From Abelmoschus esculentus (taxonomy: Eukaryota; Streptophyta; Magnoliopsida; Malvales; Malvaceae): a DNA stretch of 64,000 nt. Below are positions 45,501-58,482 of this stretch, in pieces. A program made the position numbers and the translations under genes. Every line of letters begins with the position of its first letter. The first letter of the stretch is position 1. The stretch lies in the NCBI GenBank assembly GCA_035048815.1, contig JAUCBN010000020.1:5463501-5527500 (forward strand). Reading direction: 5' to 3'. A model generated the notes under the pieces. That model ran no database searches and was not told the DNA's origin. It saw nothing but the letters and a program-made list of their open reading frames with translations.

Positions 45501-48310
45501 GTGAAGTAATCATATTCAAACACCCATAATTAGCTATCTGAACTCTTGAAATTTGATTAAATCTAATTTTGTGGCCGTTTTGTTGGGTTTAAAGCGGGCA
45601 TGTCTAATTGGGCATTTTAGTGAAACCGTTGGGATTTTAACTAATCAAATGCTCTAAAATTGAGATTAAGCTGTTTAATTTGATTTAAAATACCGTAATT
45701 AACTATTAGAACTCATGACATCTGATTTATTCTTATTTTGTGGACGTTTTGTTAGGTTTAAACTATGCATATCTAATTGAGCTTATAGTGAACTCAATGG
45801 AATTTAAAACAAGAAAAATGCTCTGAATTTGATATTAAGTTGTTTGATCATACTCAAAAGTCCATAATTAACTATTTGAACTCCTTAAATGTGATTGAAT
45901 CTCATTTTGTGCGTGTTTGTTGGTTTAAAGCGTTTATGTCTAAAAGGGCTTTTAAGTGAACCCGTCGGAACTTTAACCGAGTAAATTGCTCTAAAATGGA
46001 GATTAAGTTGTATAATTCGTTTCAACTTTCCCTAATTAAATATTTGAAGTCATGAAAATTGATTTATTCTTATTTTGCGATCGTTTTGTTAGGTTTAAAG
46101 AGTTGTATATCTAAATGGGTTTTATAGTGATCACATTAGAAGTTAAACTGAGTAAAATAATCTAAAATTGAGATTAAGTGGATTAATCGTGTTCAAAGTC
46201 CCATAGTTAACGATTTGAAATCATAAAATTTGATTAAATCTCATTTTGTGGACCTTTTTGCTATGCATAAAGTGTGCATACCGAAATGAGATTTATAGTG
46301 ATCACGTTAGAAATTAACCAAGTAAAATGCTCTAAAATTGAGATTAAGTGGTTTAATCCTTTCAAAAACCCATAATTAACTATTTGAACTCGTGAGATTT
46401 GACTAAATCTCATTTTGTGTCCGTTTTGTTGGGTTTAAAGTGCGCATGTCTAATTGGACATTTAGTGAAACCGTGGTGATTATAACCGAGTAAAATGCTC
46501 TAAATTGAGATTAAGTTGTATAATTTGATTTAAAATCCCATAATTAAATATTTGAACTCGTGATGTTTGATTTATTCTTGTTTTGCGGCCATTTTGTTAT
46601 GTTGAAAGTGTGCATATCTAATTGAGCTTATAGTGAACACATTAGAATTGAAATCGAGAAAAATGCTCTAAAATAGGGCTTAAGTGGTTTAATCATATTC
46701 AAAAACCCATAATTAACGATTTGAACTCTTAAAATTTTATTAAATCTCATTTTATGGCGGTTTTGTTGGGTTTAAAGCGCGCATGTCTAATTGGGAATTT
46801 TATTGAAACCGTTGGGATTTTAACTGTGTAAAATGCTCTAAAATTGAGATTAAGTTATGTAATTTGGTTTAAAATACCACAATTAACTATTATAACTCAT
46901 GACATTTGATTTATTCTTATTTTGCAACTGTTTTGTAGGTTTAAAAAAGTGTGTAAATCTAATTGTGCTTTATAGTGACCACATTGAAATTTAACCGAGT
47001 AAAATGCTCTAAAATTAAGATTAAGTGAAGTAATCATATTCAAACACCCATAATTAGCTATCTGAACTCTTGAAATTTGATTAAATCTAATTTTGTGGCC
47101 GTTTTGTTGGGTTTAAAGCGGGCATGTCTAATTGGGCATTTTAGTGAAACCGTTGGGATTTTAACTAATCAAATGCTCTAAAATTGAGATTAAGTTGTGT
47201 AATTTGGTTTAAAATACCACAATTAACTATTATAACTCATGACATTTCATTTATTATTATTTTTGCGTCCGTTTTGTAGGTTTAAAGTGTGCAAATCTAA
47301 TTGAGCTTTGTAGTGACCACATTGAAATTTAACCGAGTAAAATGCTCTAAAATTAAGATTAAGTGAACTAATCATATTCAAAAACCCATAATTAGCTATC
47401 TGAACTCTTGAAATTTGATTAAATCTAATTTTGTGGCCGTTTTGTTGGGTTTAAAGCGGGCATGTCTAATTGGGCATTTTAGTGAAACCGTTGGGATTTT
47501 AACCGATCAAATGCTCTAAAATTGAGATTAAGCTGTTTAATTTGATTTAAAATCCCATAATTAACTATTAGAACTCATGACATAAGATCCTAAGACCCTG
47601 ACCGTTGGGATTTTAACCATGTAAAATGCTCTAAAATTGAGATTAAGTTGTGTAATTTGGTTTAAAATACCACAATTAACTATTATAACTCATGACATTT
47701 GATTTATTATTATTTTTGCGTCCGTTTTGTAGGTTTAAAGTGCGCAAATCTAATTGAGCTTTATAGTGACCACATTGAAATTTAACCGAGTAAAATGCTC
47801 TAAAATTAAGATTAAGTGAACTAATCATATTCAAAAACCTATAATTAGCTATCTGAACTCTTGAAATTTGATTAAATCTAATTTTGTGGCCGTTTTGTTG
47901 GGTTTAAAGCGGGCATGTCTAATTGGGCATTTTAGTGAAACCGTTGGGATTTTAACCGATCAAATGCTCTAAAATTGAGATTAAGCTGTTTAATTTGATT
48001 TAAAATCCCATAATTAACTATTAGAACTCATGACATAAGATCCTAAGACCCTGACCGTTGGGATTTTAACCATGTAAAATGCTCTAAAATTGAGATTAAG
48101 TTGTGTAATTTGGTTTAAAATACAACAATTAACTATTATAACTCATGACATTTGATTTATTATTATTTTTGCGTCCGTTTTGTAGGTTTAAAGTGCGCAA
48201 ATCTAATTGAGCTTTATAGTGACCACATTGAAATTTAACCGAGTAAAATGCTCTAAAATTAAGATTAAGTGAACTAATCATATTGAAAACCCATAATTAA
48301 CTATCTGAAC
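42518..48310 (+). repeat. Satellite array 3: 9-mer units plus a 453-bp short unit
   Basis: The same satellite continues from the target duplication. Anchor monomers start near 43832, 45352 and 46876 (1520 and 1524 bp apart), then 47216, 47669 and 48122. The last two intervals are both 453 bp: two whole monomers plus parts of two others joined by a 17-bp non-satellite filler (47584-47600 and 48037-48053). The 9-mer units at about 44.1-45.6 and 45.6-47.1 kb are almost identical and share private variants. Position 48306-48310 (TGAAC) is the target duplication of the next solo LTR. Confidence 0.96.
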
Positions 48311-49630
48311 TGTAACACCTTGTTTTTTGTCCAATTTAAATTTTAAATTTTAAATTCCCTAAATTTCTGAAACCCTAATAATTTGGGAATTTTTGTTTGG
48401 AAACCTTAATTTTTTTATTTTGGATCAAATTGATTTAATTTAATATTTTGAGTTTGTTCTTAGAGTATGAAAGGGGTGTTATAAGGAATCTAATTTAGAA
48501 TTCGTCTTCCGTTCAGGTGTCAACGTTTCTGAAGCTTCTGGTTTACCTTCTGTTGTTCGAACTGACCGGGCACGTTCTTCGAGGTCATCACGTGGGTAAG
48601 TTTTCGTATCATAGTTCTGTTTTAAGTGGTGACTTAGTCTTAGTTTGTTAAGTAATATAGTTCTGTTATATCATAGGTCTTGAATCAGCTAGATCGGAAC
48701 ACGAATTGCGTCCACCTCGGAGTTAGAGCTTCAGTTGCTTAAGGTGTGTCTCTTCCTGTGCTACATGTTTCTATGCCTATACTATATTATAATATATTCT
48801 GTGTGTATATCTGAAACATTATCTGTACACTGCTTGATTTGATATTTGAAACTGTTTATCTGTTCATACATGGTATCATCATGCACGACATGTGCATTCT
48901 GTTTTCAAATCAAGTATCTGATTTTCTGAAATATTGCTACTCGTAAGAGTTCTGATTTCTGATTTTATGAATCATATCATGTTCAATCATCGGAAATATT
49001 TTTGGGATTTAAAATCAGTAACGTGAGGGAAACTTCCACTTTGGCGAGGATAATCCTCCACTCAGTATGTTTTCTGATATCGGGCCCTCTGATTTTTCTG
49101 GCATGCATCATTCATCATAGCATCATGCTTCAGTTTTTCTTGAACTCAAAAATATTTTCAGAAAATTTTCAGAAAAATAAATATGTTTTTGTTTGTGACT
49201 GTTTGCACTTTAGAGACACACTAAAGCTCTTTAGCTTACACCCCTTTAGTCTGCTTTTCAGATTCTCTGACCAGTTTAGGCGAACCGGTAGTTGGAGCAT
49301 CTCGCACATTATTCAGATATATTATTATTCAGTATGATCCTGTAATTATTTAAGTTTTAATGTTTTTATCTGTTATGAAATGTTTTATACTTTCTGAACT
49401 TATAAGATGCATGTTTTTTTGAATCTGTTTTCGGATATTATAAATGTTATTAAGATATTGTTTTAAGCATTTGTATTTGTATAATTGAAATCCCCAATTT
49501 GTTTCCCAATTTGTCAAGGTAACCCTATTTTCAAAATTATTTAACCTAAATTACTTACTTGAGGGGAAAGTTTTCGTAACTTGATTCTTAAGTTTCGATC
49601 TAAGAGATTAGGTCGGAATTGGGGGTTACA
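48311..49630. mobile_element. Solo LTR (1320 bp) with TGAAC target duplication
   Basis: It starts TGTAACACC, ends GGGGGTTACA, and is flanked by TGAAC at 48306-48310 and 49631-49635. No coding region is supported. Its reverse complement is homologous in parts to 12800-14899, so the two are solo LTRs of one family in opposite orientation. The small ORF at 49002-49337 is not supported. Confidence 0.87.
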
Positions 49631-51127
49631 TGAACACTTGAAATTTGATTAAATCTAATTTTGCGGCCGTTTTGTTGGGTTTAAAGCGGGCATGTCTAAT
49701 TGGGCATTTTAGTGAAACCGTTGGGATTTTAACCGATTAAATGCTCTAAAATTGAGATTAAGCTGTTTAATTTGATTTAAAATCCCATAATTAACTATTA
49801 GAACTCATGACATTTGGTTTAAAGTATGCATATCTAATTGAGCTTATAGTGAACTCATTGAAATTTAAAACAAGAAAAATGCTCTGAAATTGATATTAAG
49901 TTGTTTGATCATACTCAAAAGCCCATAATTAACTATTTGAACTCATTAAATGTGATTGAACCTCATTTTGTGCGTGTTTGTTGGTTTAAAGTGTTTATTA
50001 CGTCTAAACGGGCTTTTAAGCGAACCCGTTGGAACTTTAACCGAGTAAAATGCTCTAAAATGGAGATTAAGTTGTATAATTTGTTTCAGCTTCCCCTAAT
50101 TAAATATTTGAACTCATGAAAATTGATTTATTCTTATTTTGCGACCGTTTTGTTAGGTTTAAAGTGTTATATATATAAATGGGTTTTGTATTGATCATAT
50201 TAGAAGTTAAACTGAGTAAAATAATCTAAAATTGAGATTAAGTTGATTAATCGTGTTCAAAGGCCCATAATTTACTATTTAAAATCATAAAATTTGATTA
50301 ATTCTCATTTTGGGGACCTTTTGTTATGCATAAAGTGTGCATATCGAAATGGGATTTATAGTGATCACGTTGGAAATTAACCGAGTAAAATGCTCTAAAA
50401 TTGAGATTAAGTGGTTTCATCCTTTCAAAAACCCATAATTAACTATTTGAACTCATGAGATTTGATTTAATCTCATTTTGTGGCAGTTTTGTTGCTTTAA
50501 AGTGTCATGTCTAATTGGGCATTTATTGAAACCGTTGGGATTTTAACCGAGTAAGATGCTCTAAATTGAGATTAAGTTGTATAATTTGATTTAAAATCCC
50601 ATAATTAACTATTTGAACTCATGACATTTGATTTATTCTTTTTTTGCGGTCGTTTTGTTACGTTGAAAGTGTGCATATCTAATTGAGCTTATGGTGAACA
50701 CATTAGAGTTTAAACCGAGAAAAATGCTCTAAAATAGGGCTTAAGTGGTTTAATCATATTCAAAAACACATAATTAACGATTTGAACTCTTGAAATTTTA
50801 TTAAATCTCATTTTATGGCAGTTTTGTTGGGTTTAAAGCGCGCATGTCTAATTGGGCATTTTATTGAAACCATTGGGATTTTAACCATGTAAAATGCTCT
50901 AAAATTGAGACTAAGTTGTGTAATTTGGTTTAAAATACCACAATTAACTATTATAACTCATGACATTTGATTTATTCTTATTTTTGCAGCCGTTTTGTAG
51001 GTTTAAAGTGTGCAAATCTAATTGAGCTTTATAGTGACCACATTGAAATTTAACTGAGTAAAATGCTCTAAAATTAAGATTAAGTGAACTAATCATATTC
51101 AAAAACCCATAATTAACTATCTGAACT
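49631..51127 (+). repeat. Satellite array 4: about one 9-mer unit
   Basis: Monomers run in the same order up to a monomer cut by the right B element after GAACT (51123-51127). One monomer near 49815 has a deletion of about 60 bp. The last 80 bp share with 25320-25397 the variant TAACTGAGTA (most copies have TAACCGAGTA), evidence that the two B flanks are duplicates. Confidence 0.95.
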
Positions 51128-52550
51128 TGATATGATCCTAATCGGCACCTATTTTCTCTATGGTTTAATCACATCATTGAAAATCTTCCAGACTGATTCT
51201 AAGGGAGTTCTACCTTATTTTATCTTCTATTATCTAATTTATGTATTCTATATATTGAAAAGCATGCTTTTTCTATTTAAGTGATGCTTCGTGATTGCAT
51301 AACTACATATTTATAATTATTCTAATTTAGCGTATTCTTAATATTAGCTAAATTATATTATTTTAAGCTCATTTTAGCTTATTTCAATTCGTTTCAGCTT
51401 ACACAGTGTTTACTTATTGTTTTAGTTATTTTAAGTAAAGATAATAGTCTAAGGAAGCTTAAAGACATCAAGGGTAGCTCAACTTTTGCTTGGAAAGGAT
51501 TATGGTAGCTCTTAGCAGCTCAAGAATAACTAAAACGCAAAGGAATGCAAAGGAGCTCAAATAGAGGACTATTTCAGCACGTGAACTTAAAAGGACTATG
51601 AAGAGGAGCTCACGAACTTAAAGGCCTAGCTCAACCAGCTAAAGTCAGGTCCAGAAAGCTCAAATTGAAAGAAAAATTTGAGCTAGCTAAGTCAGCTAGC
51701 TAGCTCAACTCAAGTCAGCTCACTCTCAGCTCAATCAGCTCATCTCAGCTCACCCTACAACCTTCAACTCAATCATGGAAGGACATGTTCCCTCCCCAAG
51801 GGAAACATGTTTGGGCGCCACTCCTTGGAGGGAAATATGAATTTCACGCCAAAACAAAGAGGCATCACTCTTCATTGGACAGATTCATGATGGTCCACTT
51901 GTTTGCTAATTCTAGTATACAAGTCAAATTGGGTTTCGGTGTCTTCATGAAAGTTGTTCCGCTATCTCTTATCTTTCCAATGCATGTTGAATCGTATCAA
52001 TCCGATATCGGGAGCTCGAGATATTTCCCAATTACTGAAGACTGTGCAGGCTGGACCGAAAAGTTACAACTCTTCGAATAGATTTGGAGTGAGATACCAT
52101 TCAAATGAATGGTTATCCGAATAGTTAAAGTCCATTTCGGCCAAACCCCTTAGAAAACTATAAATAGGACTTGGATTTCATTTTGTAAACAAACCATTCA
52201 GATTATATAAAGTTACTTGTGAGAATTTTCTCTCGTTTAGTTCTTCTTAGAACTTTATTGACCTATCAAGTAATTTTTATACTTGTGGCGTCATCCCCTT
52301 TCTATCCATCTTGATACTTCGGGTTCTTTTAGTTTAATATACTAAAAGGGTCAAAATCCGTTTATCACCATCCCTTGAAGATCAATATAAGATTCGGGAT
52401 TAGGTTTTCTATAACCTAATTTCTTCCTTGAGTATCTTTAAGATACTATTTCCCTTTTACCATATCACCATCCTTACATATCCTCTCATTCCATCATCAT
52501 TCTCTCCCCTTTGTCATCATCACAAATCGTTCTAAACATCCATTCAACCT

Positions 52551-54351
52551 TGATACGCTCCAACTCTCCAAAGATGCTTGTAGAGAGAAGCTTTGATTGT
52601 TCGGACCTTAGAATGCAAGCAAGCCTTGTATCACGCTTGTTTTTTGAACAAAAGAATGTTAAAAGATGTTGGAAATAACATAAGGATGATTCAAGAATAG
52701 GTTATGGTGTTAGGTATTGTTTAAATGAAAAGGAAGTTGTTTTGGTGAAGGGAATGCATGGGGGATGCTGATGGTTGATTAGGGAAGGAAATGGAGGTGT
52801 TTAAGTGAAGTAAATGATATGGAATGATAAGTTAAGGGCTGGTGAAGAATGATGGACGAAAATGGAAGATGGATGGTGTTTATGTGATGTTGGAATGGTA
52901 GTATTCAAAGGGGCAAAGGTTGAACTTATGTTATAGGAACATAAACCCAATCTAGTTGCAACTCTGAGGGTGGTAGATGCACTTAGACCTCTTGGAAATG
53001 TAATTCCAGAAACATGAAGTATAAAGGATGGAGGGTGACGCCACAAATCAAAGAGATAATTTGATAAGTCGATAAAGTTCTTAAAAGAACAAGATTGAGA
53101 GATTAACTCACAAACTAAATAATCTGATTCAAAGTTGTGTCTTCAAATTCCAAAATGGCTACATATTTATAGGAAATGAAATGGTGTGGACAAGGGACAT
53201 TTCCCTTTGAAAATGTGTCTGAATAGTGGCCTTGGTGTCTGTTCAATTGGTGGTGTCTCCCTCTTTAACCGTTCGGTTGAATGGTGTCTCCTTCCAATAA
53301 TTGTTGTAACTTTTCGGTTTAAAATTCCATCCTGCACAGTCTTCAGTAAGTTGGGCATATCTCGAGTTACCGAAATCGAATTGATGCGATTCATCATTTG
53401 ATGGAAAGATAAGAGATAGAGGAACAACTTTCATGAAGACACCAAAGCCCAATTCTAATTGTATCCTACCCGAAATTGGCACACAAGTGGGCCATCATGA
53501 ATCTATCCAATGAAGTGTGCTATCTGTTTGTTTTTGGCGCCCAAAACATGTTTCCCTCCATGGTTGGTCGGTTGTGTCTCTTGGGGAGGGAACATGTCCT
53601 TCCATGGTTGAGATGAAGGTTGTAGGGTGAGCTAAGATGAGCTGATTGAGTTGAAAGTGAGCTGACTTGAGCTGAGCTAGCTAGCTGATTTAACTAGCTG
53701 AAAGTTCACCATCTTTGAGTGATGATTTGAGCTGAATGGCTAACCCCCTAGCTGAGTGAACTGATCCTTAGGGCCATAATACTCTCCTTAAGCCATAAGT
53801 GTGTAGGAGATGATCCGAATCCCCTATGGATGGAAATTCATCATTTGCCGTTTTGAGCTCATTCTGGATTCGTGCGCTGGAACGGAGCTAGCATCCACTT
53901 CATTGTGCTGCCTAGGAGTGTTTGGTACATTTTGCTCTTGATCGAAAGCTGATAAGTACCTCAAACAATGATTCTTTGTTTTGAGCTCAAATGGTGCATT
54001 TGAGCTAAATTGGAGCTGGCCAATAGTCCCTTAAGCTGTGTTCAACTTACCTTGCAAAGAAAACAAATATAATGAATCAAAATGAATGACATAACTATTG
54101 AAATGAATTTAAAAGCTGAAATTAAGTAAACATGTGGTGCTTATTCAATGTGTTACATGTCTTCAACATGTAATACATTGTATAACTTAACTTTTAGTGC
54201 CATTTGACCTCCAAAGGTTGTAATGCGCTTGTGAGTATATGCCTCCTTAAGTTGCTTGGCCTTAGAACGCGCGATAGGACTTGGTGGTAGCACTTCTGGG
54301 TCTTGATTAATCTGAACATGGTCATTTTCTTTCTGAGGCGTGCACATATCA
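52551..54351 (-). repeat. Family C 3' LTR (1801 bp), right copy
   Basis: On the minus strand it runs from TGATATGTGC to GAGCGTATCA. A TATAAATA box is at 53164-53171 (minus) and an AGCT-rich tract at about 53620-53720. The pol frame ends inside it at 54153. Confidence 0.92.
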
Positions 54352-56648
54352 TCCCTCCCTTCTTGTTGGGCGATTTGTCCCAAATCGTCGTTGTCTTCAT
54401 ATGGGGATAAATCAGAAACGTTGAAGGTAGCACTCACCTTGTAGTCTCCAGGAAGGTCATTTTTGTAGGCATTGTTATTTATCTTTTCTACTACTTGAAA
54501 TGGTCCATCTCCCCTTGGTAGTAGTTTAGACTTTCTTTGGTTAGGAAACCTTTCTTTACGAAAATGAACCCACACCCAATCTCCTACCTCAAATGTGACA
54601 TTCTTCCTTCCTTTGTTGGCTTGGTACTCATATTGCTTAGTTCATCGCTCTATGTTCTCTCGTACCTTTTGGTGAAGCTTCTTGACAAATTCTTCCTTGT
54701 TCTCGCCATCCTTATTAAGGATCTATTCATGTGGCAAGGGTAAAAGATCCAAAGGAGTAAGAGGGTTAAAGCCATATACTACCTCAAACGGGGTGTGTTT
54801 AGTTGTTGAATGATGTGCTCGATTGTAGGCAAATTCCACATGTGGTAAGCATTCCTCCCACATTCTAGTGTTCTTTTGGATGATGGACCTTAGAAGCGTA
54901 GATAACACTCGGTTGACCACTTCAATTTGACCATCTATTTGTGGGTGGCAAGTCGTTGAGAAAAGTAGTTTAGTACCTATTTTGCTCCACAAAGTTCTCC
55001 AGAAATAGCTAAGAAACTTGACGTCTCAATCAGAAATGATAGTCCTTGGTATGCCATGCAAACGAACTACCTCTTTGAAGAATAAGTTGGCAATTTGAGT
55101 TGCGTCATCTGTCTTATGACAAGGTATGAAATAAGCCATCTTCGAAAATCGATCTACTACCACAAAGATAGAATCTCTTCCAGCCTTGGTTCTTGGCAAT
55201 CCAAGCACAAAATCCATTGAGATTTCTTCCCATGGTGTGGTTGGAATAGGCAATGGGGAGTACAATCCATAGGGCATGACTTTTGACTTAGCCTTTCTGC
55301 AAACAAGACACCTTTCACAGAACCGTTCCACGTCTCTTCGCATTTTAGGCCAAAAGAAATGTTCCTTCAAGATGTCTAACGTTTTGTGTATGCCAAAGTG
55401 TCGCATTAATCCTCCTTCATGTGCCTCTTGTAGCAATACTTCTCGGATAGACCCTTGCGGTATACATACTCTCTTCTCCTTGAAAAGATATCCATCTTGC
55501 TTATAATATTTTCCTTCAGCAAACTTATCACAAGATTCATACCTTTCCTTGAAATCATTATCATTGGCATATTGTTCCTTGATAAAAGAGAACCCAAAAA
55601 CTTGAGAATGTAGTGAGTTAAGAAGTACATACCTTCTTGAGAGTGCATCTGCTATTACATTGTCCTTACCCTTTTTGTAGTGGATGACATAGGGAAAGGA
55701 TTCGAGAAATTCAACCCACTTTGCGTGCCTCTTGTTAAGTTTGTGTTGGCCCTTGATATGCTTCAAAGCTTCATGGTCGGTATGAATAACGAACTCCTTA
55801 GGCCATAAATAATGTTGCCATGTTTCAAGGGCTCGGATAAGGGCATACATCTCCTTGTCATATGTAGGATAGTTGAGCGTAGCCCCATTTAGCTTTTCGC
55901 TAAAATAGGCTATATGGCGCCCTTGTTGTGTCAAAACAGCCCCTATCCCAAATCCAGATGCATCACACTCAACTTCAAAGGTTTTGTTGAAATCTGGTAA
56001 TGCTAATAAGGGAGCCTCGGTTAACTTCCTTTTGATCTCTTGAAATGCCTCCTCTTGCTCTTTACCCCATTCGAAGATTGAATTTTTCTTAATAATCCCG
56101 GTTAAGGGGGCGGTAATAGAACTAAAGTTGGCTACAAATCTTCGGTAAAAACTGACCAACCCATGAAAACTCCTCACTTGACTGATGTTGGTAGGTCTTG
56201 GCCACTCTTGTATTGCTTGAATCTTCTCTGGATCTACCTTTAATCCCTGTGAACTTACAATAAATCCTAGGAAAGACAACTCATTAGTACAAAAGACACA
56301 TTTCGATTGATTGGCATATAAGTGCTCCTTTTTCAATGTTTTAAGAACTTCCCTTAGATGTTGCTCATGGTCATTTAAGTTTCGGCTATATATCAGTATA
56401 TCATCAAAGTAAACAAAACAAAACTTACCGATGTAAGTTCGTAAGACATGATTCATCAATCTCATGAAAGTGCTAGGGGCATTGGTTAGGCCAAAAGGCA
56501 TAACCATCCACTCGTACAAACCTTGCTTAGTTTTGAAGGTTGTTTTCCGTTCATCCCCTTCTCGCATTCTGATTTGATGATAGCCACTTTTGAGATCAAT
56601 CTTCGAGAATATGCTAGCCCCATTGAGTTCATCTAACATATCATCCAA
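54153..56648 (-). pseudogene. C element pol: RT, RNase H, integrase, with three stops
   Basis: It begins mid-RT at MDDMLDELNGASIFSK. RT keeps YFDDI, RNase H has FEVECDASG and FVIHTDHEAL, and integrase has the HHCC site (HEGGLMRH ... CERCLVCRK) and GPFQVVEKIN near the end. The LTR-encoded tail includes SPIARSKAKQL. Three in-frame stops: near 55025 (relatives have Arg before DVKF), near 54722 (relatives have Gln after the PLP motif) and near 54640 (relatives have Arg before TQQYE). The two Arg stops fit CGA to TGA, and the third fits CAG to TAG. Otherwise it is well preserved. Confidence 0.9.
54352..54365 (-). promoter_or_regulatory. Polypurine tract of the right C element
   Basis: On the minus strand CAAGAAGGGAGGGA abuts the LTR start TGATATGTGC. 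It also encodes QEGRDD of the polyprotein. Confidence 0.82.
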
Positions 56649-57737
56649 TCTTTAACCGTTTGGTTGAATGGTGTCTCCTTCCAATAATTGTTGTACCTTT
56701 TCGGTTTAAAATTCCATCCTGCACAGTCTTTAGTAAATTGGGTATATCTAGAGTTCCCGATATCGTATTGATGCGATTCAACATTCGTTGGAAAGATAAG
56801 AGATAGAAGAACAACTTTCATGAAGACACTGAAGCCCAATTTTAATTGTATACTGCCCGAAATTGGCACACAAGTGGACCATCATGAATCTGTCCAATGA
56901 GGAGTACTATCTCTTAGTTTTTGGCGCCCAAAACATGTTTCCCTCCATGGTTGGTCGGTTGTGTCTCTTGGGGAGGGAACTTGTCCTTCCATGGTTGAGC
57001 TGAAGGTTGTAGGGTGAGCTAAGATGAGCTGGTTGAGTTGAAAGTGAGCTGACTTGAGCTGAGCTAGCTAGCTGATTTAACTAGCTGAAAGTTCACCATC
57101 TTTGAGTGATGATTTGAGCTGAATGGCTAACCCCCTAGCTGAGTGAACTGATCCTTAGGGCCATAATACTCTCCTTAAGCCATAAGTGTGTAGGAGATGA
57201 TCCGAATCCCCTATGGATGGAAATTCACCATTTGTCGTTCTAAGCTCATTCTGGATTCGTGAGTTGGAACGAAGCTAGCATCCACTTCATTGTGCTGCCT
57301 AGGAGTGTTTGGTACATTTTGGTCTTGATCGAAAGCTGATAAGTACCTCAAACAATGATTCTTTGTTTTGAGCTCAAATGGTGCATTTGAGCTAAAATGG
57401 AGCTAGCCAATAGTCCCTTAAGCTGTGTTCAACTACCTTGCAAAGAAAACAAATATAATGAATCAAAATGAATGACATAACTATTGAAATGAATTTAAAA
57501 GCTGAAATTAAGTAAACATGTGGTGCTTATTCAATGTGTTACATGTCTTCAACATGTAATACATTGTATAACTTAACTTTTAGTGCCATTTGACCTCCAA
57601 AGTCTGTAATGCACTTGTGAGTATATGCCTCCTTAAGTTGCTTGGCCTTAGAACGCATGATAGGACCTGGTGGTAGCACTTTTTGGTCTTGATTAATCTG
57701 AACATGGTCATTGTCGTTCTGAGGCGTGCACATATCA
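56649..57737 (-). repeat. Family C 5' LTR remnant, right copy
   Basis: This corresponds to 29357-30433 of the left copy. It keeps the U3 start and the orphan pol-tail frame (57539-57737). The TATA box and everything downstream on the element strand are deleted. Confidence 0.86.
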
Positions 57738-57860
57738 ACCCTTGTCAAACCACATATCCTTCCGCTTCCAAATCAATCCCTAAACTATTCCTTTCATCCT
57801 TTATCCTTAATTCTTTATTTTGCAGCCACTTCTTGCGAGAGACTTGCTTACTTCCTAGGT

Positions 57861-58482
57861 GGAAGAATCAAAGTGCAACAAAAAGCCCGTTCACGCAATT
57901 GTAAGTGACTAAACTTTGTCATTTTCAATTTTTGAGCAAAAAGAAAGAAAGAAAAGAGAAAGTCAGTTTAAAAAAAAAGAAAGAAAGAACGAGAAAAGTC
58001 AGTTTCAAAAAAAAAGAAAAGAAAATCAGATTCAAAAGTACAAGATCAAGGGTGAGAAAGCACAACAACATCATCTTCAACATCAAGCCGAGAAGCCATT
58101 TCATCTTCAAGACTTTGATTGTTGGTGAAGGAAGATTATAAGTTTTCTTGTCAAGTAAGTAACCCCGTTTTCATTTTTTCATTCTAAACCTTTCTTTTCA
58201 TCTTATTTCCTTTCTTTTTCTTTTAAACTAACAATTTTAGTGACGCGCAAGTACAATTTACTTGCCTAAGTCTTGAATAAGTTCTTCTAAGAACTATACA
58301 CGCGAGAAAAGAGTGGAAAAAAGGCAAGAGAGTTGTGAGATCATAAGAGGACAGTAAAAGCCATTAAGTCCTAAGAGTGCAAACACAGAGAGAGCATAAG
58401 AGAGTAATTTTCCTTGGAGTGAATTAGTGAGGCTTTGTTGGGAAACATATTGGGTAAGGATTTTATTTTCATTATTCTAACC
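57861..58482 (+). other. 5' leader of right family B
   Basis: This matches 30629-31252 of the left copy, including the AAAGTCAGTTT words between A runs. It is non-coding. The primer site that should precede it has been lost. Confidence 0.55.

Larger units (their letters stand above)
52551..57737 (-). mobile_element. Family C, right copy, with pol but no protease
   Basis: Minus strand: complete 3' LTR (52551-54351), polypurine tract, RT, RNase H and integrase coding (54153-56648), then a direct joint at 56648/56649 to the outer part of the 5' LTR (56649-57737). Gag or protease, the leader, the primer site and the 5' LTR promoter are gone. The joint sits at a shared TCTT. With the left copy it shows that the ancestor had protease, RT, RNase H and integrase. 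Confidence 0.91.
51128..57860 (+). repeat. Right family B 5' LTR, split by C and truncated
   Basis: LTR sequence covers 51128-52550 and 57738-57860. The TATA box is intact (52159-52166) and the region after it, missing from the left 5' LTR, is present. The final 52 bp of the LTR is deleted. Confidence 0.88.

Noticed and set aside
49901..50119. ORFs inside satellite monomers (also 12490-12690)
   Set aside because: They are chance open frames in tandem repeats and are not kept between equivalent monomers.
51123..51132. Independent insertion of B at the same satellite site
   Set aside because: The shared nested C insertion point and shared flank variants make duplication far more likely.
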